64,000 nt of DNA from NCBI RefSeq assembly GCF_042651565.1, contig NZ_JBHSDF010000003.1; one strand, given 5' to 3'. Every line of letters starts with the position of its first letter. The stretch's first letter is position 1. This document shows, in pieces, positions 8,375 through 16,826 of this stretch. Origin of the DNA: Salinispirillum marinum (lineage in GTDB: Bacteria > Pseudomonadota > Gammaproteobacteria > Pseudomonadales > Natronospirillaceae). Under the pieces are notes generated by a model. That model did not search any database. It had not been told where the DNA came from and saw nothing but the letters and a program-made list of their open reading frames with translations. A program made the position numbers and the translations under genes.

Positions 8375-9139
8375 TTAGTCGAAGTCGTAATCCACTTCCA
8401 ACAAACAATGCGGTGACACTCTGGGTTCCGTCAGAATGCGGGCATCAAAGACATAGTCCGCCAAGTTAGGCGTAATGATCTGGTAGTCAATTCGGAGCCC
8501 GTTACGCTGGGCTTCATCATACGGCCACCACGTGTGCTGCTTTTCTTTACGATTGACCAAACGAAAGGCGTCGACATAACCCATGGGCCCGAACACTTGA
8601 TCCATCCACGCCCGTTCTTCCGGCAAAAAACCGGAGGAGCGCTGATATTCTTGCCAATTGCCCAAATCAATCGTCCGATGGGCAATGTGATACGTGCCGG
8701 CAAAAATGAATTCCCGACGCTTGCGGCGTGTCTTCTTTAAGTGGTTCAGGAAACTTTCCATGAACGTAAATTTGAGGTCTTGCTCATCTTCATCATCGGC
8801 CGTGACTCGCGGGAACAAGACTGAACAGATGCTGAATTTTTCAAAATCCGCTTGCAGGAAGCGCCCTTCCATATCGCACTGTGGAAAGCCAAGCCCGCGA
8901 ATAACCGCCTTGGGCATCTCTTTAGCATAGATACCTACACCGCCCATTTTCGGGTCGTCGGCATCGAAGAAAAAGGCGTTATAGCCGGGAACTTCCATCA
9001 GACTATCGGGAATGTCGCGTTCACGAATGCGAATGTCCTGCACACAGACTACGTCAACACCCGAATGCTCAAGCCAATGCGCGAAACCACGGTCCGCCGC
9101 ATTGATTAAGCCGTTGACGTTGATACTGACAATCTTCAT
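8375..9139 (-). CDS. crc: Catabolite repression control protein Crc (ExoIII-like, non-nuclease)
   Basis: A 254-residue member of the exonuclease III fold family that matches Pseudomonas Crc. Shared features are the VCVQDIR motif near residue 32, MESFLNHLKKTRRKRREFI in the middle, the WWPYDEAQRNGLRIDYQ region, and an acidic VDYDFD end. The nuclease residues have decayed: the QExK site reads Q34-D35-I-R37, GDFN is replaced by GTYHIAH, and the C-terminal SDH is S242-P243-H244. Crc acts with Hfq to block translation of catabolic mRNAs. The location, divergent from pyrE, is the same as in Pseudomonas. Confidence 0.88.
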   Translation of the reverse strand: MKIVSINVNGLINAADRGFAHWLEHSGVDVVCVQDIRIRERDIPDSLMEVPGYNAFFFDADDPKMGGVGIYAKEMPKAVIRGLGFPQCDMEGRFLQADFEKFSICSVLFPRVTADDEDEQDLKFTFMESFLNHLKKTRRKRREFIFAGTYHIAHRTIDLGNWQEYQRSSGFLPEERAWMDQVFGPMGYVDAFRLVNRKEKQHTWWPYDEAQRNGLRIDYQIITPNLADYVFDARILTEPRVSPHCLLEVDYDFD

Positions 9140-9309
9140 GCAATTACCTAAAAGGGAAAATCCATTCGTTAGCGAGAAAAGTAGTTCCCGCAGGAACTCA
9201 ATAAGTATGTGCTATTGTATGCTGCTCGCCACCCAATGTCACAAGCGTTTATACTGTCTGCAATCAGTAAACCTTTACATTTAAGCAATCTAATACGGAC
9301 CTTTCGACA

Positions 9310-9954
9310 ATGCAAACCTACCAACGTGACTTCATTGAATTTGCCTTGCACCGTGGCGTGTTGCGCTTTGGCGAGTTTACCTTGAAGTCTGGCCGCACCA
9401 GCCCTTATTTTTTTAACGCGGGATTGTTTCAAACTGGTGAAGACTTGAGCCGTTTGGGCGACTTCTACGCGGCGGCGTTACAAGCCAGTGGGTTAACCTA
9501 TGATTTGTTGTTCGGCCCCGCTTATAAGGGCATTCCTTTAGCGACGGCGACCAGCATTGCATTGTATCGCAACCACCAAGTAAACACGCCCTATGTGTTC
9601 AATCGCAAAGAAAAGAAAGACCATGGCGAAGGCGGCAACTTGGTCGGCGCACCCTTGGCGGGCAATACGGTGATCGTTGATGATGTGATTACTGCGGGTA
9701 CGGCCATTCGAGAGGTGATGGACATCATTGCGGCTTACCCTGAGGCCCGCCTGAGCGGAGTCTTAGTGGCCTTAGACCGCCAGGAACGTGGAAAGGGTGC
9801 ACGTTCAGCGATCCAAGAAATTGAAGCCGATTATGGTGTGCCGGTGGTGTCTATCGTCAGTCTGAATGACTTATTAATCTTCCTTCGTGACCAGCCTGAA
9901 CATGCCGAACACTTACCGGCGGTTGAAGCCTATCGCGCCGAATATGGCGTATAA
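9310..9954 (+). CDS. pyrE: Orotate phosphoribosyltransferase
   Basis: A 214-residue enzyme joining orotate and PRPP to form OMP in pyrimidine synthesis. The PRPP-binding loop NTVIVDDVITAGTAIRE is complete at about residues 119-135, and the catalytic loop has RKEKKDHGEGG. The length matches E. coli PyrE (213). The gene is divergent from crc with a 170-bp spacer holding A/T-rich promoter-like sequence but no clear consensus hexamers. Confidence 0.97.
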   Translation: MQTYQRDFIEFALHRGVLRFGEFTLKSGRTSPYFFNAGLFQTGEDLSRLGDFYAAALQASGLTYDLLFGPAYKGIPLATATSIALYRNHQVNTPYVFNRKEKKDHGEGGNLVGAPLAGNTVIVDDVITAGTAIREVMDIIAAYPEARLSGVLVALDRQERGKGARSAIQEIEADYGVPVVSIVSLNDLLIFLRDQPEHAEHLPAVEAYRAEYGV

Positions 9955-10009
9955 AGGAACTAAAGCACAAGCCAACTGTCTCAGCAATGCAGATACGAAA
10001 CACCTGCAC

Positions 10010-10114
10010 CGCTGACCAGTAGAGCCTATTCGGGCACGCCGTGAACCCATCCATGGGGGCTTGGCGGCAGCCGTCCAGGCTGCCGACATCCCGAATAGGC
10101 TCTACTGGTCAGCG
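10010..10114. repeat. Structured intergenic palindromic repeat, copy 1
   Basis: Perfect 25-bp inverted arms at 10010-10034 and 10090-10114 enclose a 55-bp core. The core contains GTGAACCCATCCATGGGGG and a nested hairpin (GGCAGCC, short loop, GGCTGCC). The core motif recurs in reverse orientation at 15897-16018. It sits between pyrE and the TVP38 gene in a non-coding gap. It looks like a family of dispersed palindromic units and could also end the pyrE transcript. Confidence 0.75.
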
Positions 10115-10164
10115 TCGCGGTGTCTGCATACCTTCATACCTATGCACTTAAAAGACAGGATACG

Positions 10165-10848
10165 ATGAAAAAACTGATTCTCTTGGCGGCCTTAGCGGGT
10201 CTTGTTGGCCTGTATGTATTTTTCGATGTGGGTCAGTACATCAATCTCGCGTATCTCAAAGCGCAGCAAGACAACCTGAACCAGTTCTATGTTGAACACC
10301 GCCTGTTGATGGTAGCGGGTTACATGGCGCTGTATGTGTTGATGGCTGCGTTGTCATTGCCGGGCGCGGCCATTATGACGTTGGCGGGCGGGGCTATTTT
10401 TGGCTTAGGCGTGGGCTTGGTCGCGGTCTCGTTCGCTAGCTCAATCGGGGCTACATTGGCCTTTTTGGTGGCGCGCTTTTTACTGCGTGATAGTGTGGAA
10501 AAGCGCTTTCCTAAACAGCTCGCGTCCATTAATGCCGGTGTTGAGCGCGAAGGGGCGTTCTATCTTTTTACTTTGCGCTTGGTGCCCATTTTTCCGTTTT
10601 TCATCATTAATTTGTTGATGGGGCTAACCGCCATTCGAGTTTGGACTTATTACTGGGTCAGCCAGGTCGGTATGTTGGCGGCCACAGCCGTGTATGTGAA
10701 CGCGGGAACTCAAATTGCGCAGATTGAGTCCTTACAAGGCATTGCATCACCGACGCTGTTGTTATCGTTCGCGTTGCTGGGCATTTTCCCTTTGCTTGCC
10801 AAGCGGATCGTCGGTTTCTTGAAAAAGCGGGCCAACGCGCCCGCCTAA
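10165..10848 (+). CDS. TVP38/TMEM64 (DedA-like) family membrane protein
   Basis: A 227-residue inner-membrane protein with about five hydrophobic segments and the family signature LPGAAIMTLAGGAIFG followed by SSIGATLAFLVARFLLRD. Such proteins are SNARE-associated/VTT-domain proteins linked to lipid scrambling or membrane homeostasis. The ATG at 10165 is preceded by AGGA at 4-5 bp; an upstream in-frame start at 10120 would fall at the edge of the palindromic repeat and is unlikely. It converges with argC. Confidence 0.88.
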   Translation: MKKLILLAALAGLVGLYVFFDVGQYINLAYLKAQQDNLNQFYVEHRLLMVAGYMALYVLMAALSLPGAAIMTLAGGAIFGLGVGLVAVSFASSIGATLAFLVARFLLRDSVEKRFPKQLASINAGVEREGAFYLFTLRLVPIFPFFIINLLMGLTAIRVWTYYWVSQVGMLAATAVYVNAGTQIAQIESLQGIASPTLLLSFALLGIFPLLAKRIVGFLKKRANAPA

Positions 10849-10869
10849 ATCGTTCAACGTGGAAGATGC

Positions 10870-11820
10870 TCAGAGCGAAAGCTGCTCGGGTAACCCCATC
10901 ATAATGTTCATGTTCTGCACCGCTGCACCGGATGCGCCTTTACCTAAGTTGTCGAGGCGCGACATCAACAGTATGCGTTCGCCGTGGCCAAACACAAAGA
11001 TTTGGTTCTGATTGGTCCCATTGGCGGCCTGTGGGTTAATAAAGCCACCATCCACGCTGCCTTCGACATTGTAGGGCTGCACCTGAACAAAGGTGCTATC
11101 TGCGTAGTGTTCTGCCAAGGCATCACGCACGGCTTCGGCGTGCCGGTTTGGCATCGTTAATTGCGCGGCATGCAGGGGTACCGTCACAACCATGCCCTGA
11201 TAAAACGGCCCAACCACCGGCGTGAACACCGGTGGCAAAGCTAAACCACACACGGCCTGCATTTCTGGTAAGTGTTTATGGTTCAGGTTTAGCCCGTAGT
11301 GCGCTGGCCCTTGCAAACGCGCGCGCTGCTCGGTATCCGCGTCTTCATATTGTGCGATCATGGCTTTGCCGCCGCCGCTGTAACCGGTCAAAGACTGACA
11401 ACTTAACGGTGTTGAAGGGTGCAATAACCCGCGTGCCACCAAGGGGGCAACCAACAGGTTAAAGCCGGTGGCATGGCAGCCGGGGTTGGCGACACGTCGA
11501 CTTTGCGCAATGCGCTGCCGTTGCTCTGCGTTGATTTCTGGTAAACCATATACCCATGCTGGGTCTGTGCGGTGCGCGGTACTGGCGTCAATCAACCGGG
11601 TGGTGTCGTTGGTGACCAGTGCGGCGGATTCTTTTGCAGCCGAATCGGGTAGACACAAAAAGGCCACATCGGCGGCATTTAACAGCGCCTGGCGGGCATC
11701 CACACTTTTGCGCTCGGCAGGATCGATCTCCAATAGGGTGACTTCAGGGTGCTTGTCCAAGCGCTCTTTAATTTGCAGCCCTGTCGTACCTTCTTGCCCA
11801 TCCACAAACACTGTAAACAC
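10870..11820 (-). CDS. argC: N-acetyl-gamma-glutamyl-phosphate reductase, type 2
   Basis: A 316-residue NADPH-dependent reductase for the third step of arginine synthesis, of the short type 2 class. The nucleotide loop is VDGQEGTTGLQI at the N-terminus and the catalytic cysteine lies in ANPGCHATGF (about residue 115). The start is taken as GTG at 11820, which shares one base with the TAG stop of slmA, so it is probably translationally coupled. A longer frame reaching 11880 would run deep into slmA. It is the last gene of the coaBC-dut-argB-slmA-argC operon. Confidence 0.93.
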   Translation of the reverse strand: MFTVFVDGQEGTTGLQIKERLDKHPEVTLLEIDPAERKSVDARQALLNAADVAFLCLPDSAAKESAALVTNDTTRLIDASTAHRTDPAWVYGLPEINAEQRQRIAQSRRVANPGCHATGFNLLVAPLVARGLLHPSTPLSCQSLTGYSGGGKAMIAQYEDADTEQRARLQGPAHYGLNLNHKHLPEMQAVCGLALPPVFTPVVGPFYQGMVVTVPLHAAQLTMPNRHAEAVRDALAEHYADSTFVQVQPYNVEGSVDGGFINPQAANGTNQNQIFVFGHGERILLMSRLDNLGKGASGAAVQNMNIMMGLPEQLSL

Positions 11821-12434
11821 TATACCGACTCCTGAGATTGCGAGGTGAAACCAAAAATTGCCGCCGACAATAATGGCCATTGTTCGTCCCAGCCCACGGT
11901 AGGACGTTTCTGAAACTGACTGCGTACAAACTGCGCGATACGGCCTTCGGCCGCCGCCAGCATTAAATTGGCGGTTAACGCCGGGTCGATGGGTGATGTC
12001 CAGTCTTCGGCGAGACTGGCCTCCCGCACAATCTGTTTTAACTGCAATTCTATCCGATCAAAAAATTGCGCAACGCGCTGACGCAAGCGATCAACTTCAC
12101 CGGCCAGGGCATCCCCCACCATGATGCGGCTCATACCAGGGTTTCGCTCGGCAAAGGCGAGCAATAGGCTGAGCACGGCGTAACAACGGGCTTCAGCCCT
12201 TGGTTCTTCAGCTAGGATTCGATTAATCCGCGTAAAAATGGTTTCTTCGATGAACTCGATCAAACCCTCGAACATTTTGGCTTTACTGGGAAAGTGTCGA
12301 TAGAGCGCGGCCTCTGACACCCCCACCTGCTCCGCCAATTTAGCCGTGGTGATTTTATGCCCTGCACCCTGTTCCAGCATTTCAGCCAGTGCTTGCAGGA
12401 TCTGCTCCTTGCGCGAAATACCCTTGGTCGTCAT
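11820..12434 (-). CDS. slmA: Nucleoid occlusion factor SlmA
   Basis: A 204-residue TetR-family protein. The helix-turn-helix is ITTAKLAEQVGVSEAALYRHF at residues 28-48, and the rest matches SlmA. SlmA binds specific chromosomal sites and stops FtsZ polymerising over the nucleoid. The ATG overlaps the argB stop by 4 bp and the stop overlaps the argC GTG by 1 bp, so its synthesis is tied to two arginine enzymes. The dut-argB-slmA neighbourhood is common in gammaproteobacteria. Confidence 0.93.
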   Translation of the reverse strand: MTTKGISRKEQILQALAEMLEQGAGHKITTAKLAEQVGVSEAALYRHFPSKAKMFEGLIEFIEETIFTRINRILAEEPRAEARCYAVLSLLLAFAERNPGMSRIMVGDALAGEVDRLRQRVAQFFDRIELQLKQIVREASLAEDWTSPIDPALTANLMLAAAEGRIAQFVRSQFQKRPTVGWDEQWPLLSAAIFGFTSQSQESV

Positions 12435-13345
12435 GCGGGGGCATCACCTCGATCGTTACTGATTAATGTGCCCACACCTTCATTCGAGAACACTTCCAAC
12501 AAGGTAGCGTGCGCGACGCGGCCATCGATGATGTGCGCACTGTGTACCCCGGCTTTAACGGCATCCAAGGCACAGGCAATTTTTGGCAGCATGCCGCCAT
12601 ATATGGTGCCATCGGCAATGAGGGCATCCACTTCTTCGGTACTTAAGCCGGTCAGGACATTACCGGCCTTGTCCTGCACACCAGAAATATTGGTCAATAG
12701 AATCAATTTTTCTGCCTGCATGGATTCCGCCAGTTTACCGGCCACCAAGTCGGCATTAATGTTGTAACTGGTGCCGTCTTTACCCACACCAATGGGTGCC
12801 ACGACCGGAATGATGTCATTTTCCAACATCAAGTTAATCAGGCTAGGGTCAATGTGTTCGACCTCACCCACATGGCCAATATCAATGATTTCCGAGCTTT
12901 GCAGATCGGGCGACATCTTGCGCACTTTCATCCGTTTGGCCCGAATCGTGGCGCCGTCTTTACCCGTTACGCCCGCCGCGCGCCCACCGTTCTGATTGAT
13001 CAGGTTCACGATCTGCTTGTTGACCAGCCCACCAAGCACCATTTCTACAACATCCATGGTTTCTTCAGTGGTGACACGCATACCGTTCACAAATTCAGAC
13101 TCGATGTTCAAGCGCTTCAATAAGTCGCCAATTTGTGGGCCACCGCCGTGCACGACGACCGGATGGATGCCCACCGTTTTCAGCAACACCATGTCGCGGG
13201 CAAAGCTGTCTTGCAGGGTGTCGTCAGTCATGGCGTTGCCGCCGTACTTGACCACCAGTACCTTGCCAGCAAACTTTTGAATGTAAGGTAAGGCTTCACT
13301 GAGAACCCCAGTGAACACCAAAGCGTCTTTTCGTGTGAGGGGCAT
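12431..13345 (-). CDS. argB: Acetylglutamate kinase
   Basis: A 304-residue enzyme phosphorylating N-acetylglutamate, the second step of arginine synthesis. Visible motifs are VVKYGGNAM near residue 33, VVHGGGPQIGD near 63, and NINADLVAGKLAE late in the protein. The N-terminal helix (TGVLSEALPYIQKFAGK) is typical of hexameric, arginine-inhibited enzymes; feedback inhibition is inferred from that. It lies 33 bp downstream of dut and overlaps slmA by 4 bp. Confidence 0.97.
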   Translation of the reverse strand: MPLTRKDALVFTGVLSEALPYIQKFAGKVLVVKYGGNAMTDDTLQDSFARDMVLLKTVGIHPVVVHGGGPQIGDLLKRLNIESEFVNGMRVTTEETMDVVEMVLGGLVNKQIVNLINQNGGRAAGVTGKDGATIRAKRMKVRKMSPDLQSSEIIDIGHVGEVEHIDPSLINLMLENDIIPVVAPIGVGKDGTSYNINADLVAGKLAESMQAEKLILLTNISGVQDKAGNVLTGLSTEEVDALIADGTIYGGMLPKIACALDAVKAGVHSAHIIDGRVAHATLLEVFSNEGVGTLISNDRGDAPA

Positions 13346-13378
13346 GATGTGCTTTTCCGTAATACGTTGCGGTTAGAA

Positions 13379-13840
13379 TCAATGTTTGCCGGTATGACCA
13401 AAGCCACCGACACCACGTTGTGAAAGACGGAACTCCGTCACGATATCAAAGCGGGGCTGTAACACCGGAACAATCACCAACTGGGCGATACGCTCACCGA
13501 CTTCAATGGTGAAGGGTTCGCCACTGCGGTTCCAGCACGACACCATAAGCTGGCCTTGATAGTCGGAATCAATCAACCCAACCAAGTTGCCCAACACAAT
13601 ACCATGCTTATGGCCTAGCCCGGAGCGCGGCAAAATCATCGCGGCGTACTGCGGATTTGCAATATACATCGCCATACCAGTCGGCAGTAACTCCGTTTGC
13701 CCCGGCTGCAAAGTTAGAGGTTTCTCCAGACAAGCCCGTAAATCCAATCCTGCCGACCCGTCCGTAGCGTAAGTTGGCAGAGGTATGCTGTCGCCCAGCC
13801 GGGGGTCCATGATTTTCAATTGTACTGCGTGTAAACTCAT
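13379..13840 (-). CDS. dut: Deoxyuridine 5'-triphosphate nucleotidohydrolase
   Basis: A 153-residue trimeric dUTPase. All five motifs can be seen: ATDGSAGLDLRA, PRSGLGHKHG, GNLVGLIDSDYQG, ERIAQLV, and the C-terminal RGVGGFGHTG arm. The enzyme removes dUTP and supplies dUMP for thymidylate. It begins 6 bp after coaBC ends, in the usual gammaproteobacterial pair. Confidence 0.97.
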   Translation of the reverse strand: MSLHAVQLKIMDPRLGDSIPLPTYATDGSAGLDLRACLEKPLTLQPGQTELLPTGMAMYIANPQYAAMILPRSGLGHKHGIVLGNLVGLIDSDYQGQLMVSCWNRSGEPFTIEVGERIAQLVIVPVLQPRFDIVTEFRLSQRGVGGFGHTGKH

Positions 13841-13846
13841 GCGTGC

Positions 13847-15049
13847 TCAGTCCTTCATAAAGAGCGCCAGTAGTGCACCGGCGAGTTGAGATTTGCTTTG
13901 TTGTGGCAGGTCAAACTGCTGGCCATCTCGCCCAAACACCACCACTTGATTGTCATCGCTATTGAACCCGATATCGCTGCGACTCACATCATTGGCCACA
14001 ATCCAATCGAGGTTTTTGCGCTGCAGTTTATCCTGCGCGTAATGCACCACATCCGCTGTTTCCGCCGCGAAACCGACGACGATGCCGGGGCGCTGCTCGT
14101 GACGGGCGATTCGAGCAATGATGTCGGGATTTTCAGCCAACTGCAGCGTCCAACCGGTTTGGCCGGACTGCTTTTTATGCTTCTGCGTTTCGGCGTTCGC
14201 CACATGATAATCGGCTACTGCCGCAGCGCCAATAAAGAGGTCGGCGCGGAGGGCCGATTTCTCCGCGGCCTGAGCCATTTCACGCGCTGAGGTTACGTTT
14301 ATCCTCGTTACGTTCGTCGGCGTGGGCAAAGTCACCGGACCGCTGATCAATGTCACATCCGCACCCATGCGCGCTGCTTGGTCAGCTAAGGCATAACCCA
14401 TTTTGCCAGAGCTGTGATTGGTGAGATACCGCACCGGGTCTATGGCTTCTCGCGTTGGTCCGGCCGTAATGACTACCCGCTTCCCGGACAAAAGAGCAGC
14501 GTCCGATTTGAACTTCAGTAAACTCTCGACGATGGCCAGTGGCTCCATCATACGACCCGCACCCACATCACCACAGGCTTGTTCACCGGATTCTGGTCCC
14601 AGCCATTGCGGGTGGTAGAGCGCATCAAGTTGTTGCACGTTGCGCTGCGTGGCCGCGTTAGCCCACATCTGTTGATTCATCGCAGGCGCTATGGCCAGTG
14701 GCGCCGAACTGGCCAGTACTACCGTGGTCAAAAGGTCGTCCGCCATCCCGGCATTGAGCCGGGCCAGCACATTGGCCGTGGCCGGAGCGATTAGGATTAA
14801 CTCCGCCCAGCGGGCCAATTCAATATGCCCCATGCCTTGTTCAGCTTGCTCATCCAGTAACGCCGTGCGAGTAGCGCGCCCGGTTAATGCCTGAAACGTT
14901 AACGGCGTAATAAAGGCTTCCGCGCCGGCCGTCAAAATCACCTGCACCTCTGCACCGGCTTTAATCAAACCACGCGCCAGCTCGGCACTTTTATAGGCTG
15001 CAATGCCACCGGGCACCCCCAAAACGATACGCTTACCGTTGAGATTCAT
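13847..15049 (-). CDS. coaBC: Bifunctional phosphopantothenoylcysteine decarboxylase/synthetase
   Basis: A 400-residue fusion enzyme of coenzyme A synthesis. The N-terminal flavin-dependent CoaC half starts KRIVLGVPGGIAAYKSAEL and has APAMNQQMW, the substrate-recognition PxMNxxMW motif. The C-terminal CoaB half starts at GKRVVITAGPTREAIDPVRY and has NHSSGKMGYALAD. It is the first gene of the coaBC-dut-argB-slmA-argC operon and is divergent from radC across 77 bp. Confidence 0.96.
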   Translation of the reverse strand: MNLNGKRIVLGVPGGIAAYKSAELARGLIKAGAEVQVILTAGAEAFITPLTFQALTGRATRTALLDEQAEQGMGHIELARWAELILIAPATANVLARLNAGMADDLLTTVVLASSAPLAIAPAMNQQMWANAATQRNVQQLDALYHPQWLGPESGEQACGDVGAGRMMEPLAIVESLLKFKSDAALLSGKRVVITAGPTREAIDPVRYLTNHSSGKMGYALADQAARMGADVTLISGPVTLPTPTNVTRINVTSAREMAQAAEKSALRADLFIGAAAVADYHVANAETQKHKKQSGQTGWTLQLAENPDIIARIARHEQRPGIVVGFAAETADVVHYAQDKLQRKNLDWIVANDVSRSDIGFNSDDNQVVVFGRDGQQFDLPQQSKSQLAGALLALFMKD

Positions 15050-15126
15050 GCTGCTTCCTCTTGCACTTCATTCGTCATGCAGGAACAATGGCGACGAAAG
15101 GATAAATTTCGATAAGGATACGCGAA

Positions 15127-15801
15127 ATGTCGATAAAAAGCTGGCCTGAAGGTGAACGGCCGCGGGAAAAATTACTTTCCATGGGCGCCCAGGCACTGTC
15201 TGACGCCGAACTCCTCGCTCTGTTCTTGCGTACCGGCTTGCCCGGCATCAGTGCGGTTGATTTAGCTCGTAAGCTGATTGCCCAACACGGATCACTTGGC
15301 AGAATCCTACAATTAACCCGCCCGGCTTTTTGTGCTAGCCCCGGCCTCGGTGATGCCAAATTTGCGCAACTTAATGCGGTGTTGGAAATGGCCCGCAGGT
15401 ATTTGCAACAGGGACTCAATGATGCGCCCGTATTTACGCAGCCTGAACATGTGAAATCCTATTTGCAGGCGCAACTGCAACACCGCAGCCGCGAATGTTT
15501 TGCCGCACTGTTCCTAGACAACCAACACCGCCTGCTGGCGTTCGAACCTCTGTTTGAGGGCACCATAGACTCCGCACCCGTGCACCCGCGCGAAGTGGTG
15601 AAAGCCGCGTTAACCCATAATGCTGCGGCGTTGATTATCTCGCACAACCACCCCAGCGGCGTGGCCGAACCCAGTCACAGTGACCGCATGATCACCGAGC
15701 GCTTACAAAAAGCTTTGGATTTGGTGGATATACGGCTACTCGATCATATTGTCGTGGGGTGTGGGGAGACGGTGTCGTTTGCCGAACGGGGCTGGCTTTA
15801 A
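15127..15801 (+). CDS. radC: RadC family JAB/MPN metalloprotein
   Basis: A 224-residue RadC protein. Residues 1-75 hold a helix-hairpin-helix-like region; the C-terminal MPN+ domain has the metal-binding SHNHPSGVAEPSHSD motif. The molecular role of RadC is still unclear; the old link to DNA repair is disputed. It lies opposite coaBC as in E. coli. The stop is followed by the second palindromic repeat rather than a simple terminator. Confidence 0.94.
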   Translation: MSIKSWPEGERPREKLLSMGAQALSDAELLALFLRTGLPGISAVDLARKLIAQHGSLGRILQLTRPAFCASPGLGDAKFAQLNAVLEMARRYLQQGLNDAPVFTQPEHVKSYLQAQLQHRSRECFAALFLDNQHRLLAFEPLFEGTIDSAPVHPREVVKAALTHNAAALIISHNHPSGVAEPSHSDRMITERLQKALDLVDIRLLDHIVVGCGETVSFAERGWL

Positions 15802-15896
15802 TAGTAGGAAGCCACTTTTTTGCCTGGCCAGATTTTCGCCTCCGTGGTTTCGGTAGCGCGTTTCAAAGCTGGAATGGATGAATGGCACTGCTCTAT

Positions 15897-16018
15897 CGGT
15901 TGAGTCATGGGGCAGGCTCTAGGAAAAGGGAACGTGGGAGGCAGGATGCCGACCCCGTAGCGACCCACGGATGGGTTCAAGCGGTCCCGGCTCCTAGAGC
16001 CTGCCCCTAACTCAACCT
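15897..16018. repeat. Structured intergenic palindromic repeat, copy 2 (inverted)
   Basis: Perfect 16-bp arms at 15909-15924 and 15992-16007, extendable with one slip to CGGTTGAGT/ACTCAACC, enclose a core that reads on the minus strand GCTTGAACCCATCCGTGGG. This matches the core of the repeat at 10010-10114 (GTGAACCCATCCATGGG). The arms differ between copies while the core and overall shape are kept. It fills much of the 460-bp gap between radC and rpmB. Confidence 0.72.
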
Positions 16019-16067
16019 TGCGACTTGTCTCGCCAAGAAGCTTTATATGCTGAAAGCACAGAACTTC

Positions 16068-16096
16068 TTGAATTCCAAACACCTGTCTGGTATAAA
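16068..16096 (+). promoter_or_regulatory. Sigma-70 promoter of rpmB-rpmG
   Basis: TTGAAT at 16068-16073 and TATAAA at 16091-16096 are 17 bp apart. The start site would fall near 16103, leaving a leader of about 160 nt before rpmB, long for a ribosomal protein gene. Confidence 0.7.
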
Positions 16097-16261
16097 GCGT
16101 GCTCTTTTTTAACGGGTCCCGCGCCCTGCGCATTATTTCAGGGTGCTTCTGCGAAGGCAGCTAACACGCGCGACCGGAAATAAGTGGATTACGACGTGCC
16201 GTTCCATGCCGGGGCGGTCCGAGCAAGAATCAGGCGAGCCCATAGTCGGAGGCAATACAAG

Positions 16262-16498
16262 ATGTCCAGAGTTTGTCAGGTTACAGGTAAACGTCCTGTA
16301 ACAGGTAACAACGTATCTCACTCAAATCGGAAAACGAAACGCCGTTTTCTGCCAAACCTGCATACCCACCGTTTCTGGGTTGAAGGTGAGAGCCGCTTTG
16401 TAAAGCTGCGTGTATCTACTAAAGGTATGCGTATTATTGATAAAAACGGCATCGAATCGGTGCTGGTCGATCTGCGCAAGCGCGGTGAGAAAGTCTAA
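16262..16498 (+). CDS. rpmB: 50S ribosomal protein L28
   Basis: A 78-residue protein starting MSRVCQVTGKRPVTGNNVSH, the standard L28 N-terminus, and ending in VDLRKRGEKV. GGAGG stands 9 bp before the ATG at 16262. The frame is open further upstream but no homology is expected there. It lacks the zinc-binding cysteine pairs of C+ L28 forms. It is paired with rpmG, as in E. coli. Confidence 0.98.
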   Translation: MSRVCQVTGKRPVTGNNVSHSNRKTKRRFLPNLHTHRFWVEGESRFVKLRVSTKGMRIIDKNGIESVLVDLRKRGEKV

Positions 16499-16509
16499 GG
16501 AGGCCAATG

Positions 16510-16668
16510 ATGCCACGTGATAAGATTCGTATGGTATCCTCTGCGGGTACTGGGTATTTCTATACCACTGACAAGAACAAGCGTACTACCCCCGATAAAC
16601 TGGAAATGAAAAAGTATGATCCAGTGGTTCGCAAGCACGTTATGTTCAAAGAAGCCAAAATCAAGTAA
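16510..16668 (+). CDS. rpmG: 50S ribosomal protein L33
   Basis: A 52-residue protein: MPRDKIRMVSSAGTGYFY at the start and VVRKHVMFKEAKIK at the end. Two ATG codons lie in tandem (16507 and 16510); AGGAGG at 16498-16503 is correctly spaced from the second. It lacks the CxxC motifs of zinc-dependent L33. It is cotranscribed with rpmB and followed by a strong terminator. Confidence 0.97.
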   Translation: MPRDKIRMVSSAGTGYFYTTDKNKRTTPDKLEMKKYDPVVRKHVMFKEAKIK

Positions 16669-16721
16669 TTGATCTTTGCCTCTAAACTGGTCACTGCTCC
16701 TGTGGTGCCAGCATTAAGCAT

Positions 16722-16756
16722 AAAAACCCGGCCTACTCATGTTCGCCGGGTTTTTT
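16722..16756 (+). terminator. Intrinsic terminator of rpmB-rpmG
   Basis: An AAAACCCGGC/GCCGGGTTTT stem with a 12-nt loop ends in a six-T run (16751-16756). Confidence 0.9.
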
Positions 16757-16826
16757 GTGTTTACTCGTTTTATACTTCTCGTCGTTTCATTAACTATGTA
16801 CTGCAATAAAAACCTCAGAGGCGACA

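Noticed and set aside
15798..16133. Minus-strand open frame across the radC-rpmB gap
   Set aside because: It runs through the palindromic repeat and the rpmB promoter, has a low-complexity product and no credible start site.
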